Below, piece after piece: positions 45,486 to 54,032 of a DNA stretch of 64,000 bases. Under the pieces are notes generated by a model. The model searched no databases. It was not told the origin of the DNA and saw only the letters and a program-made list of their open reading frames with translations. How positions within the stretch are numbered: the stretch's first letter is position 1; every line of letters begins with the position of its first letter. The DNA comes from Anthocerotibacter panamensis C109 (GTDB lineage Bacteria; Cyanobacteriota; Cyanobacteriia; Gloeobacterales; Anthocerotibacteraceae). Both the position numbers and the translations under genes were made by a program. The stretch covers positions 1,553,501 through 1,617,500 of the forward strand of contig NZ_CP062698.1 of the NCBI RefSeq assembly GCF_018389385.1, read 5' to 3'.

Positions 45486-46819
45486 GGAATGATATGAAAC
45501 AAGCAACACAAGTAAAAGATGCCGATAAAAAACAAATATATAATCGTCTGCCATACTACAGAACAGCAGTACTTTTGGCTGCGGGCACTGGAATTCTTCT
45601 GGGAGCTAATACTCCTGCAAAATCAGCACTGGATATCTATAGCCCAACTCATAAATTTGTACGTTCTGAGGATAATATTTATAGCGCTAACTTTTCTTGG
45701 GGGCAATTCATTAATCCCAAGCTAGACCTGCTAGCACAGGCGCAAGAGATTGATCCTTTACTATTGATTCAGCAGGATAAAACTTATGGCTATATTAACC
45801 GCCAAGGTAGGATTGTTATCCGGCCCAAATTTGATGAGGCATTTGATTTTCAAGAGGGGCGGGCAGCTGTTCGGATCAAAGAGCACTGGGGATTTATTGA
45901 TCTCAATGGGAATCTCATAATCAAGCCCCAGTTTGATAGTGTTGGTCCTTTTTCCGAAGGACGCGCTTGGGTTGTTGTAGGTATGAAGTTTGGGTATATC
46001 GATCTAACCGGTAAGATTGTTATCCGACCTCAGTATGCTGATGCTCAAGATTTCTCGCAGGGGCTCGCTGCTGTTAAGCAAGGAAAAGCACCGCACGAAG
46101 GCTACGGTTTTATAGATTGTAGTGGCAAGGTAGTTGTGCCTTTAACCTTGAATGAAGTTACGAATTTCTCTGGAGGTTTAGCGGCTGTCAATCAATTAGG
46201 GAATATTAGCTATATTGATCCAACCGGTAAACCATTGATTTCACTACGTCTTTATAATAGTGGTATCTATGGTGATTCAGATACTTTTCTTTTTTATGAA
46301 GGGCTGGCTCCTGCTATCGTCGATAAGGATCTAAATTATGGCTATATCGACAAAAACTTTAAATTTGTAATTCCTGTCCGTTTTAACTGGGAAAAAGATG
46401 GTCCTCCTAGGCGTTTCTCAGCAGGGTTACTAGTCATAAAGCTAGCGGGTAAATATGGTTACTTAGACAAAGCTAATACTATTGCTATTCCGCCTCAATT
46501 TGAAATGGCGATGCTGTTCTCGGAGGGATTAGCAGCGGTTAAAATCGCAGGTAAATACGGATATATAGACCGTAAAGGTCAAGTTGTTATAGAGCCTCAA
46601 TTTGAAGAAGTGAATGTTTTTTCAGAAGGTTTAGCAGCCGTTAAAGTTGGGAATAAAGTAGGCTACATCAATCGAGTTGGGAAACTTGTGATCCCAGCTC
46701 AATTTGAGTATAATTCTTCTTTTGATTCTATGTTTAAAAAGGGCGTAGCAAAAGTTTATCTCAATGGAAAACCAGCCTATATAGATTCAATGGGTAACTT
46801 TATATGGAGATCAAAATGA
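45482..46819 (+). CDS. Exported WG-repeat protein
   Basis: A 445-aa protein with an N-terminal hydrophobic segment (about 26-46) and roughly eight WG/KWG-type repeats. Typical units read YGYINRQGRIVIRPKFDEAFDFQEGRA, WGFIDLNGNLIIKPQFD and YGYIDRKGQVVIEPQFEE. WG repeats form beta-rich solenoids of unknown function, sometimes in surface or toxin-associated proteins. The repeats lie outside the membrane if the N-terminus is a signal anchor. AT-rich, coupled by a 4-bp overlap on both sides. Confidence 0.85.
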   Translation: MRNDMKQATQVKDADKKQIYNRLPYYRTAVLLAAGTGILLGANTPAKSALDIYSPTHKFVRSEDNIYSANFSWGQFINPKLDLLAQAQEIDPLLLIQQDKTYGYINRQGRIVIRPKFDEAFDFQEGRAAVRIKEHWGFIDLNGNLIIKPQFDSVGPFSEGRAWVVVGMKFGYIDLTGKIVIRPQYADAQDFSQGLAAVKQGKAPHEGYGFIDCSGKVVVPLTLNEVTNFSGGLAAVNQLGNISYIDPTGKPLISLRLYNSGIYGDSDTFLFYEGLAPAIVDKDLNYGYIDKNFKFVIPVRFNWEKDGPPRRFSAGLLVIKLAGKYGYLDKANTIAIPPQFEMAMLFSEGLAAVKIAGKYGYIDRKGQVVIEPQFEEVNVFSEGLAAVKVGNKVGYINRVGKLVIPAQFEYNSSFDSMFKKGVAKVYLNGKPAYIDSMGNFIWRSK

Positions 46820-47934
46820 TGAGTAAAATTTTTGCATCAAAGCTCTACCTAATCAATAAATTCCTGCTCCTTGTTGGATTGATATTTTTTTGGGGAGTGG
46901 AAAATCAGGCTCTGTCTCAGCAAGCAAGTTGCACTAACCCTTCCTTATTAACTATAACTAGTAGAGAATTTATCGAGGATTTTGCGCTGAGCGCTGATGG
47001 TCAATGGCTAGCGCTCGCTGACAGTAGAAATATTCAACTCTGGTCTGTTCCTCAGAAACACCTTTTCAAGTCTTTAGAAGAAGATTCTGGTATTGCTGCA
47101 TTGGCTTTTAGCCCCAATAGAAATGATTTACTGATTGGTAGAGATGACGGCAAAATTGTCATTCAAAATATGGACACAAAAAAACGTACAGTTATGCTCA
47201 CTGATCCCAAGCAGCCGATTTCGGCTATTGCCGTAAGTCCAGATGGCTTATTACTGGCAAGTACTAGTATTAGGGAGCGTAGCCTCAAACTGTGGGATCT
47301 AAAAACACAAAAACTCATCCGAACCCTGGATACCCGTCTGGAGTTTCCGAGCGATCTGCTTTTCTCCCCCGATGGTAAGACACTTTGGGTCAGTATCGCA
47401 CAATCCACTGTTGATGCCTCCCCTGCTGATACAGTTTACAAAAGGGGAGTTCCACGACTATTTTTGAAAGCCTGGGATATCAAAAACTTGAAGCAGACCG
47501 AGCCCATAACCAAGCAAAGTCTCCATGGAGATCAGTTTTTTGATCTTGCTATTAGCCCTGATGGAAGAATTTTAGCTGCAACTACCGTCAAGTGTTTAGG
47601 CAGAAATTGTGCATCAGAAGTACTGCGCGTAAAGTTATGGAATTTAACGACAGGAAAAACTGTCAATGATCTAATTATACCTGATGTCCCATTTATAAAT
47701 GAGCACTATATATCGCTTGCTCCTGATAATAAAATTCTTGCTATCGGACATACTAAAGGGATTCAACTGTGGGATATCACTACGGGTAAACGAACCCGCG
47801 CACTCTCCTGTTCAAGCGCTATTGGAAAAGTTATTTTTCATCCCAGCCAAAAGTTTTTAGCCGTTGTGGTAAGAGGGCGAGACAATCTAATAGTTTTGCT
47901 AGACCTCAAAGCCATACCCAAACCACCTCCCTAA
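46816..47934 (+). CDS. Exported WD40-repeat protein
   Basis: A 372-aa protein with a signal peptide (about 1-35, ending LSQQ) and several WD40-type blades: FALSADGQWLALADSRNIQLWSV, IAVSPDGLLLASTSIRERSLKLWDL, LAISPDGRILAATTVK and KGIQLWDITTGK. Most likely one seven-bladed propeller, secreted or periplasmic. ATG at 46816 overlaps the WG gene stop. Part of the same AT-rich cassette. Propellers of this kind bind proteins; the target is unknown. Confidence 0.82.
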   Translation: MMSKIFASKLYLINKFLLLVGLIFFWGVENQALSQQASCTNPSLLTITSREFIEDFALSADGQWLALADSRNIQLWSVPQKHLFKSLEEDSGIAALAFSPNRNDLLIGRDDGKIVIQNMDTKKRTVMLTDPKQPISAIAVSPDGLLLASTSIRERSLKLWDLKTQKLIRTLDTRLEFPSDLLFSPDGKTLWVSIAQSTVDASPADTVYKRGVPRLFLKAWDIKNLKQTEPITKQSLHGDQFFDLAISPDGRILAATTVKCLGRNCASEVLRVKLWNLTTGKTVNDLIIPDVPFINEHYISLAPDNKILAIGHTKGIQLWDITTGKRTRALSCSSAIGKVIFHPSQKFLAVVVRGRDNLIVLLDLKAIPKPPP

Positions 47935-47980
47935 TAAAGGACATTTAAAGACAGGTAACACCCATCGTAAGGAAGGAACC

Positions 47981-48199
47981 ATGCCAGCCCTGAGTAACAT
48001 TCATACCCCTTTAGCTAAGCAGGTCAACTATGGCAACAGATGTGGTGCCAAGAACCGAACTGACTTACGGATATTCCACTTTTACATCTTCCCTGAAGAC
48101 TCTTGGGCATGGGCTCAGCTTGGCTGTACCACTCGCCAATCATTAAAATTACAACCCATATCCTCTTCACTTCATCCTTCAAAGGAGTATCCATGGTAG
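47981..48199 (+). CDS. Doubtful small ORF with a strong ribosome-binding site
   Basis: AAGGAAGG at 47969-47976 sits at ideal distance from ATG 47981, but the 72-codon frame has an odd composition with no family match and overlaps the next gene by 7 bp. Another short frame (48030-48146, 38 codons) overlaps it. It may be a degraded gene or a leader peptide. Confidence 0.25.
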   Translation: MPALSNIHTPLAKQVNYGNRCGAKNRTDLRIFHFYIFPEDSWAWAQLGCTTRQSLKLQPISSSLHPSKEYPW

Positions 48200-50904
48200 C
48201 TGTTCGCGACATCAACATCTCTGCTGCTAATCGAGTCATCTACGGGAATACTCGTGATACAAATAGTGCGCCTCGTGCTCACGCAGGCGTAGATACCTCT
48301 GACCCCAATCCTCAAGCTCTTTTAGGAGGAGTCGTTGTCTATGTAGGAAATGATCCTAGCGGGTATTACCGATACATCGATATTTACAATCAGCAGTCAG
48401 GCGTAGTAGAAAGATTGGCGGAACTCGACCGACTCAACTACCGGTTTGGCGACCGCGTTCCTCAAGGTGCAGTAGTCGGTAGTGGTAACTCCAACACAGG
48501 GGTTACGCATCGGGAGATTCGTCCCTATAGTGGTCGAATAGAAGACTACAACCCACAGTTTGGGATTAGAAATACTGTGGACTGGGCCACCTACGCAGTC
48601 GATACGGGACTATATGTGCAGCGCGGCAAATTATTAGATTCCACGGGTCGGGCAACGCCAGCTATAGTCGATATCCATGCGGATAAATATCGTCAACCTC
48701 TCATTTGGGTAGGAGGGCGTGACCCCGCAGCAGTGACCCAACTCCAGACCCAATTACGACAGTTGGGCTATGACCTAGGAACCAGTGGTCCCAATCGCAA
48801 TGGGGTGGACGGGCAATGGGGGCAAAAAACTTTGACTGCCCTCCAGGACTTCCAGCGTCAGCACAGTCTAGTTCCCCATGCCGAAGGTATTGTCAGTGCG
48901 GGGACTTGGGGCGTATTAGCAGAGGCGGTACAGCAACGTACCGGAACTCCAACCCAACCAGTCAGTACTCCAACCCAACCCGCTCCCACCGCCAACCAAC
49001 CTGTCCGCGCCAGTGATGGCCCCTTTGCCGGCGTTTCACAGGGGAGTCTTTTGAGCGAATCCGGCTCGGGTCGGACCCTCAGCTCGCTTTCAGCCCAGGA
49101 GACGTACCAGACAGCGCGGGCGGTTTTTGGAGATAGCGCGGGCACGCGGGCACTCATCGCCCTTGACCAGCACTATGGTCCTGGAGATGGCACGCTGGTG
49201 AAGCGGGAGCTGGCTTTGGGCCTGCATGAAGGTTCCCTCAATTTTGGGCGACGCAACGAAGACCCCGCCAGCGGCTTTAACTACGGAACCTTTCAAATTG
49301 GTGGGGCAGGTACCACTAGTGAGACCTCGCGTACGCGCTACAACAGCCTAGTAGAGCGCGGTATCAATGCCTACGAAGCAATCTCTAGTCAACGGGTGGA
49401 CCGCAGCCATCTCACCGTGGCAGACCGGGATATTTTTGCGCATATCGGTCATATTGAAGAACGCTCGACCTTCCGTAGGGGCAATGAGACGGGTCTTTTT
49501 AGAGAACTCGCCAACCCCAATCTGCAAGGAGAAAACCTCGTCCGGTTCGAGTCTACCGATATCCAGGGCGGCATTCGCGACATCGGCGTGGATGTCCAAC
49601 GGCTGACTGGCCCCAACGGTCTGCGCGTAGACCTCAATGCAGTCAACCAGCGTACCCAGGAAGCCCCAACCAGTCGGGTCGAGCCAGCCTTCCCCCAGCT
49701 CTCACGCGCCAATACCCAGGGCAGTAGCCCTGCGGTGCAACAACTCCAGACGGACCTCAAAGCACTGGGCTACAACCTAGGCACCAGTGGACCTGCTCAC
49801 GATGGGGTGGATGGGCAATTTGGGCGAACGACCCAAGGGATAGTACGACAGTTCCAGCAAGCGCACAACCTACCGGACACTGGCACTGTCGGCCCACTCA
49901 CACGACAGGCGCTCAACGAAGCTCTGGCACAACGCGACCCAAGCAGATCCATAACTCCCTCCCAGTCCACCGCGCAACTTGTTCCAGAGGTCACTGAACT
50001 GCGGGGGATCACCCTCGCCAACGCCGCCCAGGTCATCCTTGACTATCGCGGCACTGCTCAACCCGACGGCAGCCGCACCTACGACGGCAGTACCTACGAC
50101 CTCCAGCAAAAGGGCAACATCCTGAGCATTTCCGCCGAGGGACGGGGTGAAATTTTCAGAACGGAGGGGGGGCGTATCAGCATCAATTCCGTCACCGACA
50201 GCGATGTGACCCGACTCGGTCAGGCGGCGTTCCAGATCAACTATCCACAGCAACAGACTGTGCCCGTGGCAACCCCTGCGCCTACACAACAGACCCAGGG
50301 AACCGTCATCGAATTTGTTGCGCCCGGTCCGCAATCGAATACAGCACAACCCATCACCGGGGAGCGTCTGGCTCAAGCCACTGTGTTCGCTCAGGCCGCA
50401 GACATCATCCTCGATAAGCGCGGTCAGCAGGAGGCGGGCCGTCAGTCCTACACCGGCTCCACCCTCGACTTCCTGCGCCAAGGCGATACGTTGACCGTTA
50501 CGCGGGGAGACCAAGAGTTGTTGCGTCAGGTCGGGTCGGAGGTTGTCTCGTTTAACGCCACACCCCAGGACATCGCCCAGGTGAACACCGCCGCACAACT
50601 GCTCGACGTGCGGGAATCCAACACTACAGTCTTCGCCCAGGCTGCCCAGGAAGTGCTCCGGCAGCAGGGAGAGGTACAGGGAAATGCGCTGGTCTACCAG
50701 GGCAACACCTACACCATCCAAAACCAGGGGGACATCTTCACGGTGGCAAAGGGCAGGGACGAGATCTTCCGACAGGTAGGCAGTGAGGTCGTCACGCAAA
50801 AAGTTGGGCTGGAGGACCTGCAAGCCTTTACCCAGGCTGCCTCCCTCAGTCAAGAAGCCAGTCAGCAGGCCCCGCAGACCGTCGCCGTCGCCCTAGAGCG
50901 CTAA
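48193..50904 (+). CDS. Multidomain peptidoglycan hydrolase with repeated C-terminal domain
   Basis: A 903-aa protein without a signal peptide. Domains: M23-like (HAGVD at 30-34, GDRVPQGAVVGSG, THREIRP with H106; the HxH pair keeps only one His). PG_binding_1 lies at about 178-235. A lysozyme/lytic-transglycosylase-like region (about 300-460) has E346 in LHEGSLNFG, then GTFQIGG. A second PG_binding_1 is at about 517-575. Three copies of an unrecognised domain of about 70 residues start near 612, 735 and 817. AAAGGAG (48181-48187) fixes the ATG at 48193. T4SS loci carry VirB1 lytic transglycosylases, but those are exported by Sec. Lacking a signal, this protein may be a T4SS substrate. Confidence 0.8.
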   Translation: MVAVRDINISAANRVIYGNTRDTNSAPRAHAGVDTSDPNPQALLGGVVVYVGNDPSGYYRYIDIYNQQSGVVERLAELDRLNYRFGDRVPQGAVVGSGNSNTGVTHREIRPYSGRIEDYNPQFGIRNTVDWATYAVDTGLYVQRGKLLDSTGRATPAIVDIHADKYRQPLIWVGGRDPAAVTQLQTQLRQLGYDLGTSGPNRNGVDGQWGQKTLTALQDFQRQHSLVPHAEGIVSAGTWGVLAEAVQQRTGTPTQPVSTPTQPAPTANQPVRASDGPFAGVSQGSLLSESGSGRTLSSLSAQETYQTARAVFGDSAGTRALIALDQHYGPGDGTLVKRELALGLHEGSLNFGRRNEDPASGFNYGTFQIGGAGTTSETSRTRYNSLVERGINAYEAISSQRVDRSHLTVADRDIFAHIGHIEERSTFRRGNETGLFRELANPNLQGENLVRFESTDIQGGIRDIGVDVQRLTGPNGLRVDLNAVNQRTQEAPTSRVEPAFPQLSRANTQGSSPAVQQLQTDLKALGYNLGTSGPAHDGVDGQFGRTTQGIVRQFQQAHNLPDTGTVGPLTRQALNEALAQRDPSRSITPSQSTAQLVPEVTELRGITLANAAQVILDYRGTAQPDGSRTYDGSTYDLQQKGNILSISAEGRGEIFRTEGGRISINSVTDSDVTRLGQAAFQINYPQQQTVPVATPAPTQQTQGTVIEFVAPGPQSNTAQPITGERLAQATVFAQAADIILDKRGQQEAGRQSYTGSTLDFLRQGDTLTVTRGDQELLRQVGSEVVSFNATPQDIAQVNTAAQLLDVRESNTTVFAQAAQEVLRQQGEVQGNALVYQGNTYTIQNQGDIFTVAKGRDEIFRQVGSEVVTQKVGLEDLQAFTQAASLSQEASQQAPQTVAVALER

Positions 50905-50922
50905 CTACCCGGAGTCCACCCC

Positions 50923-52596
50923 ATGAACGCCCTGCTTAATTTCCTCCAATCTCAAAACGGTCTGCTCCTCATTGGCTGCGTCTTCATTTTCGGGGCTCTG
51001 GCCTTCTTCTCCCCCAAAAAAAGCCGCCTCGCCCGAGGTCGTTTCAGCACAAATCTGGAGAAAAACCGCGCTCGTAGTCTGGCCTTCGCGCAAATAAAGG
51101 CCCGCAAACACAATGCTATTACCCTTTATGCGGGTAAGCCTCAGCGCGATAAAGACCCCAAGCCTCTCTACCTGCCCGATAGCCAGCGCGGTATTGCGGT
51201 CGTCGGCGGACCAGGTTCGGGCAAAACCTTTTCGATTATTGACCCTGTCTTGCGCTCTGCGGTAGACCAGGGTTTCCCCGTATTGCTGTACGACTTTAAA
51301 TATCCCACCCAGACGGCTCGTATTGCAGGCTATGCCCGCGAGGCGGGCTATGACGTGCGCATCTTCGCCCCCGGCTATCCTGAGTCTGAGGTCTGCAATC
51401 CTCTAGACTTCCTGCGCGACCCCACCGACGCCGAGACTGCCCGACAGATGGCGGTGGTCATGAACAAAAACTTCAAACTCGCCGCTCAAAGCACCGAAGA
51501 CGCCTTTTTTAGCGCCGCCGGAGACCAGTTGGCAGAGGCCATCTTCCTCTTGGCTAAAGATTCGCCCTACCCGGATGTGATGATGTGTCAGGCTCTACTC
51601 AGCGTGGACCAACTCCCTGAGCGCTTGCTGCAGGCTAATCTCAATCCCTGGGTGCGCTCCAGTTTTGGGCAACTCCTATCGGTGGCAAAATCCGAAAAGA
51701 CGGTAGCAAGCATTATTGCCACCGCCAATGCGGTCTTCACCCGCTTCATGAAACCTTCGATCCTAGGGGCCTTTTGTGGGACTTCGACCCTGCCTTTAGA
51801 CCTGTCTGGGAAGCAGTTGCTGGTGCTTGGACTAGACCGGGAGCGGCGCGATGTGGTGGGTCCGCTGTTGGCGACAATCCTGCATTTGGTGGTCACCCGC
51901 AACGTAGTCAAGCGCCGCACGGACCCCCTGGTGCTGGCCCTCGACGAGTTGCCGACCCTGTACCTGCCCGCCCTGGTGCAGTGGCTCAACGAAAACCGCG
52001 AGGACGGGCTGGCCTGTATCCTCGGGTTTCAAAATCTGGTGCAGTTGGAGAAAGCCTACGGCAAGGAATTGGCACGAGCACTCTTGGGCGGGTGTGCGAC
52101 CAAGGCGGTCTTCAATCCCCAGGAATACGACTCAGCCCGGATGTTCAGCGACTTCTTGGGTGAGGAGGAGATCAACTACAAGCAAAAATCACGTGGCTCT
52201 AGCGCAGGTAAGGCGAGCAACAATCTGGCGGACCAGGACCGGACGCGCAAACTCTTTGAGCCCAGCCAATTCTTGAAGTTGCCCAGTGGGCGTTGTATTT
52301 TTATCAACCCCGGCTATGGAAATGGCAAAGAAGCCTCAGTGCCAATGGAGCAACAGGTGCGCATTCCCCAGACCGACCTCAGGCGGATAGCAGCGAGCGA
52401 AAAAACCTGGGAGCAGCTACGTCAGCAGTTGAGCCAGCGCAACCAGCGGGAGGCCCCGACCGCCCGGGAACTGGAGTTGCGCTTCCAGGCGGCGGATGCG
52501 CTCCTCCCCGCCGCAAAGTCTGCCGCAGACAGTGCGGGTCGGAGTTCTTCTTCCCTTGACACCCGGTTTGAGTCTCGATTTGGGAAATTGTTATGA
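50923..52596 (+). CDS. VirD4/TraG-family coupling ATPase
   Basis: A 557-aa protein. One N-terminal span (about 13-30) is followed by an ATPase core: Walker A GGPGSGKT at 95-102 and Walker B LVLALDELP with D341-E342. LNENREDGLACILGFQNLVQLEKAYG and FSDFLGEEEINYKQKSRGSS are typical of TraD/VirD4 coupling proteins that recruit substrates to the T4SS channel. It lacks the second N-terminal span of some members. The stop overlaps the lipoprotein start (ATGA). Confidence 0.85.
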   Translation: MNALLNFLQSQNGLLLIGCVFIFGALAFFSPKKSRLARGRFSTNLEKNRARSLAFAQIKARKHNAITLYAGKPQRDKDPKPLYLPDSQRGIAVVGGPGSGKTFSIIDPVLRSAVDQGFPVLLYDFKYPTQTARIAGYAREAGYDVRIFAPGYPESEVCNPLDFLRDPTDAETARQMAVVMNKNFKLAAQSTEDAFFSAAGDQLAEAIFLLAKDSPYPDVMMCQALLSVDQLPERLLQANLNPWVRSSFGQLLSVAKSEKTVASIIATANAVFTRFMKPSILGAFCGTSTLPLDLSGKQLLVLGLDRERRDVVGPLLATILHLVVTRNVVKRRTDPLVLALDELPTLYLPALVQWLNENREDGLACILGFQNLVQLEKAYGKELARALLGGCATKAVFNPQEYDSARMFSDFLGEEEINYKQKSRGSSAGKASNNLADQDRTRKLFEPSQFLKLPSGRCIFINPGYGNGKEASVPMEQQVRIPQTDLRRIAASEKTWEQLRQQLSQRNQREAPTARELELRFQAADALLPAAKSAADSAGRSSSSLDTRFESRFGKLL

Positions 52597-53015
52597 AACA
52601 CAAGAGGGTCCCTATGGTGCTCAGACCCCGTTTCTCTGCGTTGACCAGTGCGTTGATGTTTAGCCTCATCTCCTTGCTGGGAGCCTGCGCCTCCTCAGCT
52701 AATCCCCCCGCCCAACCCACATCTCAGGAGCAAACCATGGCATTCAAATTTGAGAACTACAAGACCGAAGCAGCGGCCAAAGAGCAACTCGACGGACTCT
52801 TGCCGACGGGGATCAGCCTGGAACAGTTCATCACCTTTATGGAGGGCCTGGGGGCGGAGTGCCAAGGGCCTACTCCCCCGACGGATACGCTGGTCGCCTG
52901 CTATTACCGCGAATCTGGCTTGTTTGTCCGTACCCAGTGGATTGTGAGTGCGCCTGTGGAACCCAATGAAAAGATCGGAGCGATCCGGGTCAAACGCGGG
53001 TTTGTCGGCACCTGA
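52593..53015 (+). CDS. Small lipoprotein in the T4SS island
   Basis: A 140-aa protein with a signal peptide ending in the lipobox LLGAC (Cys at about 32), so it should be lipid-anchored in the envelope. A Pro/Ser-rich linker precedes a compact alpha/beta domain (FENYKTEAAAKEQLDGLLP, ISLEQFITFMEGLGAECQG, RVKRGFVGT). Larger than typical VirB7. It starts on the virD4 stop and sits just upstream of the repeat-domain protein. It could be a T4SS core lipoprotein, or a periplasmic immunity protein for the adjacent candidate effector. Confidence 0.7.
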   Translation: MKHKRVPMVLRPRFSALTSALMFSLISLLGACASSANPPAQPTSQEQTMAFKFENYKTEAAAKEQLDGLLPTGISLEQFITFMEGLGAECQGPTPPTDTLVACYYRESGLFVRTQWIVSAPVEPNEKIGAIRVKRGFVGT

Positions 53016-53067
53016 TGGCTGCAGCAACCAGAACACAACTTCCGGCTCGTAGAGAGGAGGACAGGGT

Positions 53068-54006
53068 ATGCAAAAAGGAACAGAAAACAACAACGAAATC
53101 ATCGAAGTCAGGGCCAACGAGATCGGCCAACTGCCCGGATCGAGACCGTACAGCCATCTGTTGATTGTCTATACCAACAATGTGGGGCAGGAATTTTATC
53201 TGCGGGGCGGTCCTTCCGTTGGGCCGGACAGTTCACAATCCAGCGGGGAATTGAGTGGGGGCAGCAGCCAGGGCTCCGGCAATTCCAGCTCGGGCAGTTC
53301 CGGCTCCCAGAGTAGCTCCAACCCCAGTCGGACTAATGATTCCAGCTTCGGGGCACCCTATGGCAACATCAGCACGGATTATGGCCCGTTTGTCAACGGC
53401 ACCCCTGACTATGGACAGGGAAAGAACACCCCGCATCGGGTGGTCGTCGCCGAGGGGGGCGACCTGCGTAGGACCTACGAAGCGCTAAAGGTTCAGGCGG
53501 ATGCCATCGAAGCTGCCGGTATTCCCTACAACCCGCTCACCACCAACAGCAACTCCACCGTCAACACCGCGCTACGCAATGTGGGTATCGAGCCGCGCCT
53601 GCCCGCCGGAGTCTGGGCTCCCGGCACCGATACCCAACTCATTCCCAATCCGCTTAGGCGCAGTTCTCTGGACGAACAACAGACGACCCAACCCCTCGAA
53701 CGCAACGCCCAAGCCCTGTCCACCGCTGTCAACGCCGCCACTGTCCTCGATACCTTCGGGCGTACCGCCTCCACGGACGAAAGGAATGTCCAGGCGGGCA
53801 GCTATTTCATCCAGGAAAATCAGACGAGCTTCACAGTTAGCCGCGAGCAGCAAACGGTGCTCCAGGTTCAGGGCGGGAGCATCACCACCGACAACATTAC
53901 GCTCCGGGATGCCACGAATTTTCAGCAGATGGCGGACTGGCTACAGACCCAGCAGGCGACGGACCAGCGGACCCCGGCGGTGGCATCGCAGTTGGCCCAG
54001 GAATAG
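53068..54006 (+). CDS. Candidate T4SS substrate sharing the repeated domain of the hydrolase
   Basis: A 312-aa soluble protein without a signal peptide. N-terminal block (about 25-50): YSHLLIVYTNNVGQEFYLRGGP. A Ser/Gly linker (about 52-90) and a conserved-looking block TTNSNSTVNTALRNVGIEP with WAPGTD (about 155-195) follow. Residues about 223-300 form one copy of the domain repeated in the 903-aa hydrolase. HLLIVYT and NSNSxxNTALR together recall papain-like/NlpC-type amidase folds, but no catalytic Cys is evident, so this is tentative. A GA-rich ribosome-binding site (GAGAGGAGG) precedes it. Confidence 0.65.
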   Translation: MQKGTENNNEIIEVRANEIGQLPGSRPYSHLLIVYTNNVGQEFYLRGGPSVGPDSSQSSGELSGGSSQGSGNSSSGSSGSQSSSNPSRTNDSSFGAPYGNISTDYGPFVNGTPDYGQGKNTPHRVVVAEGGDLRRTYEALKVQADAIEAAGIPYNPLTTNSNSTVNTALRNVGIEPRLPAGVWAPGTDTQLIPNPLRRSSLDEQQTTQPLERNAQALSTAVNAATVLDTFGRTASTDERNVQAGSYFIQENQTSFTVSREQQTVLQVQGGSITTDNITLRDATNFQQMADWLQTQQATDQRTPAVASQLAQE

Positions 54007-54032
54007 TTTCACGCATCCCAGGAGAAATCCCT

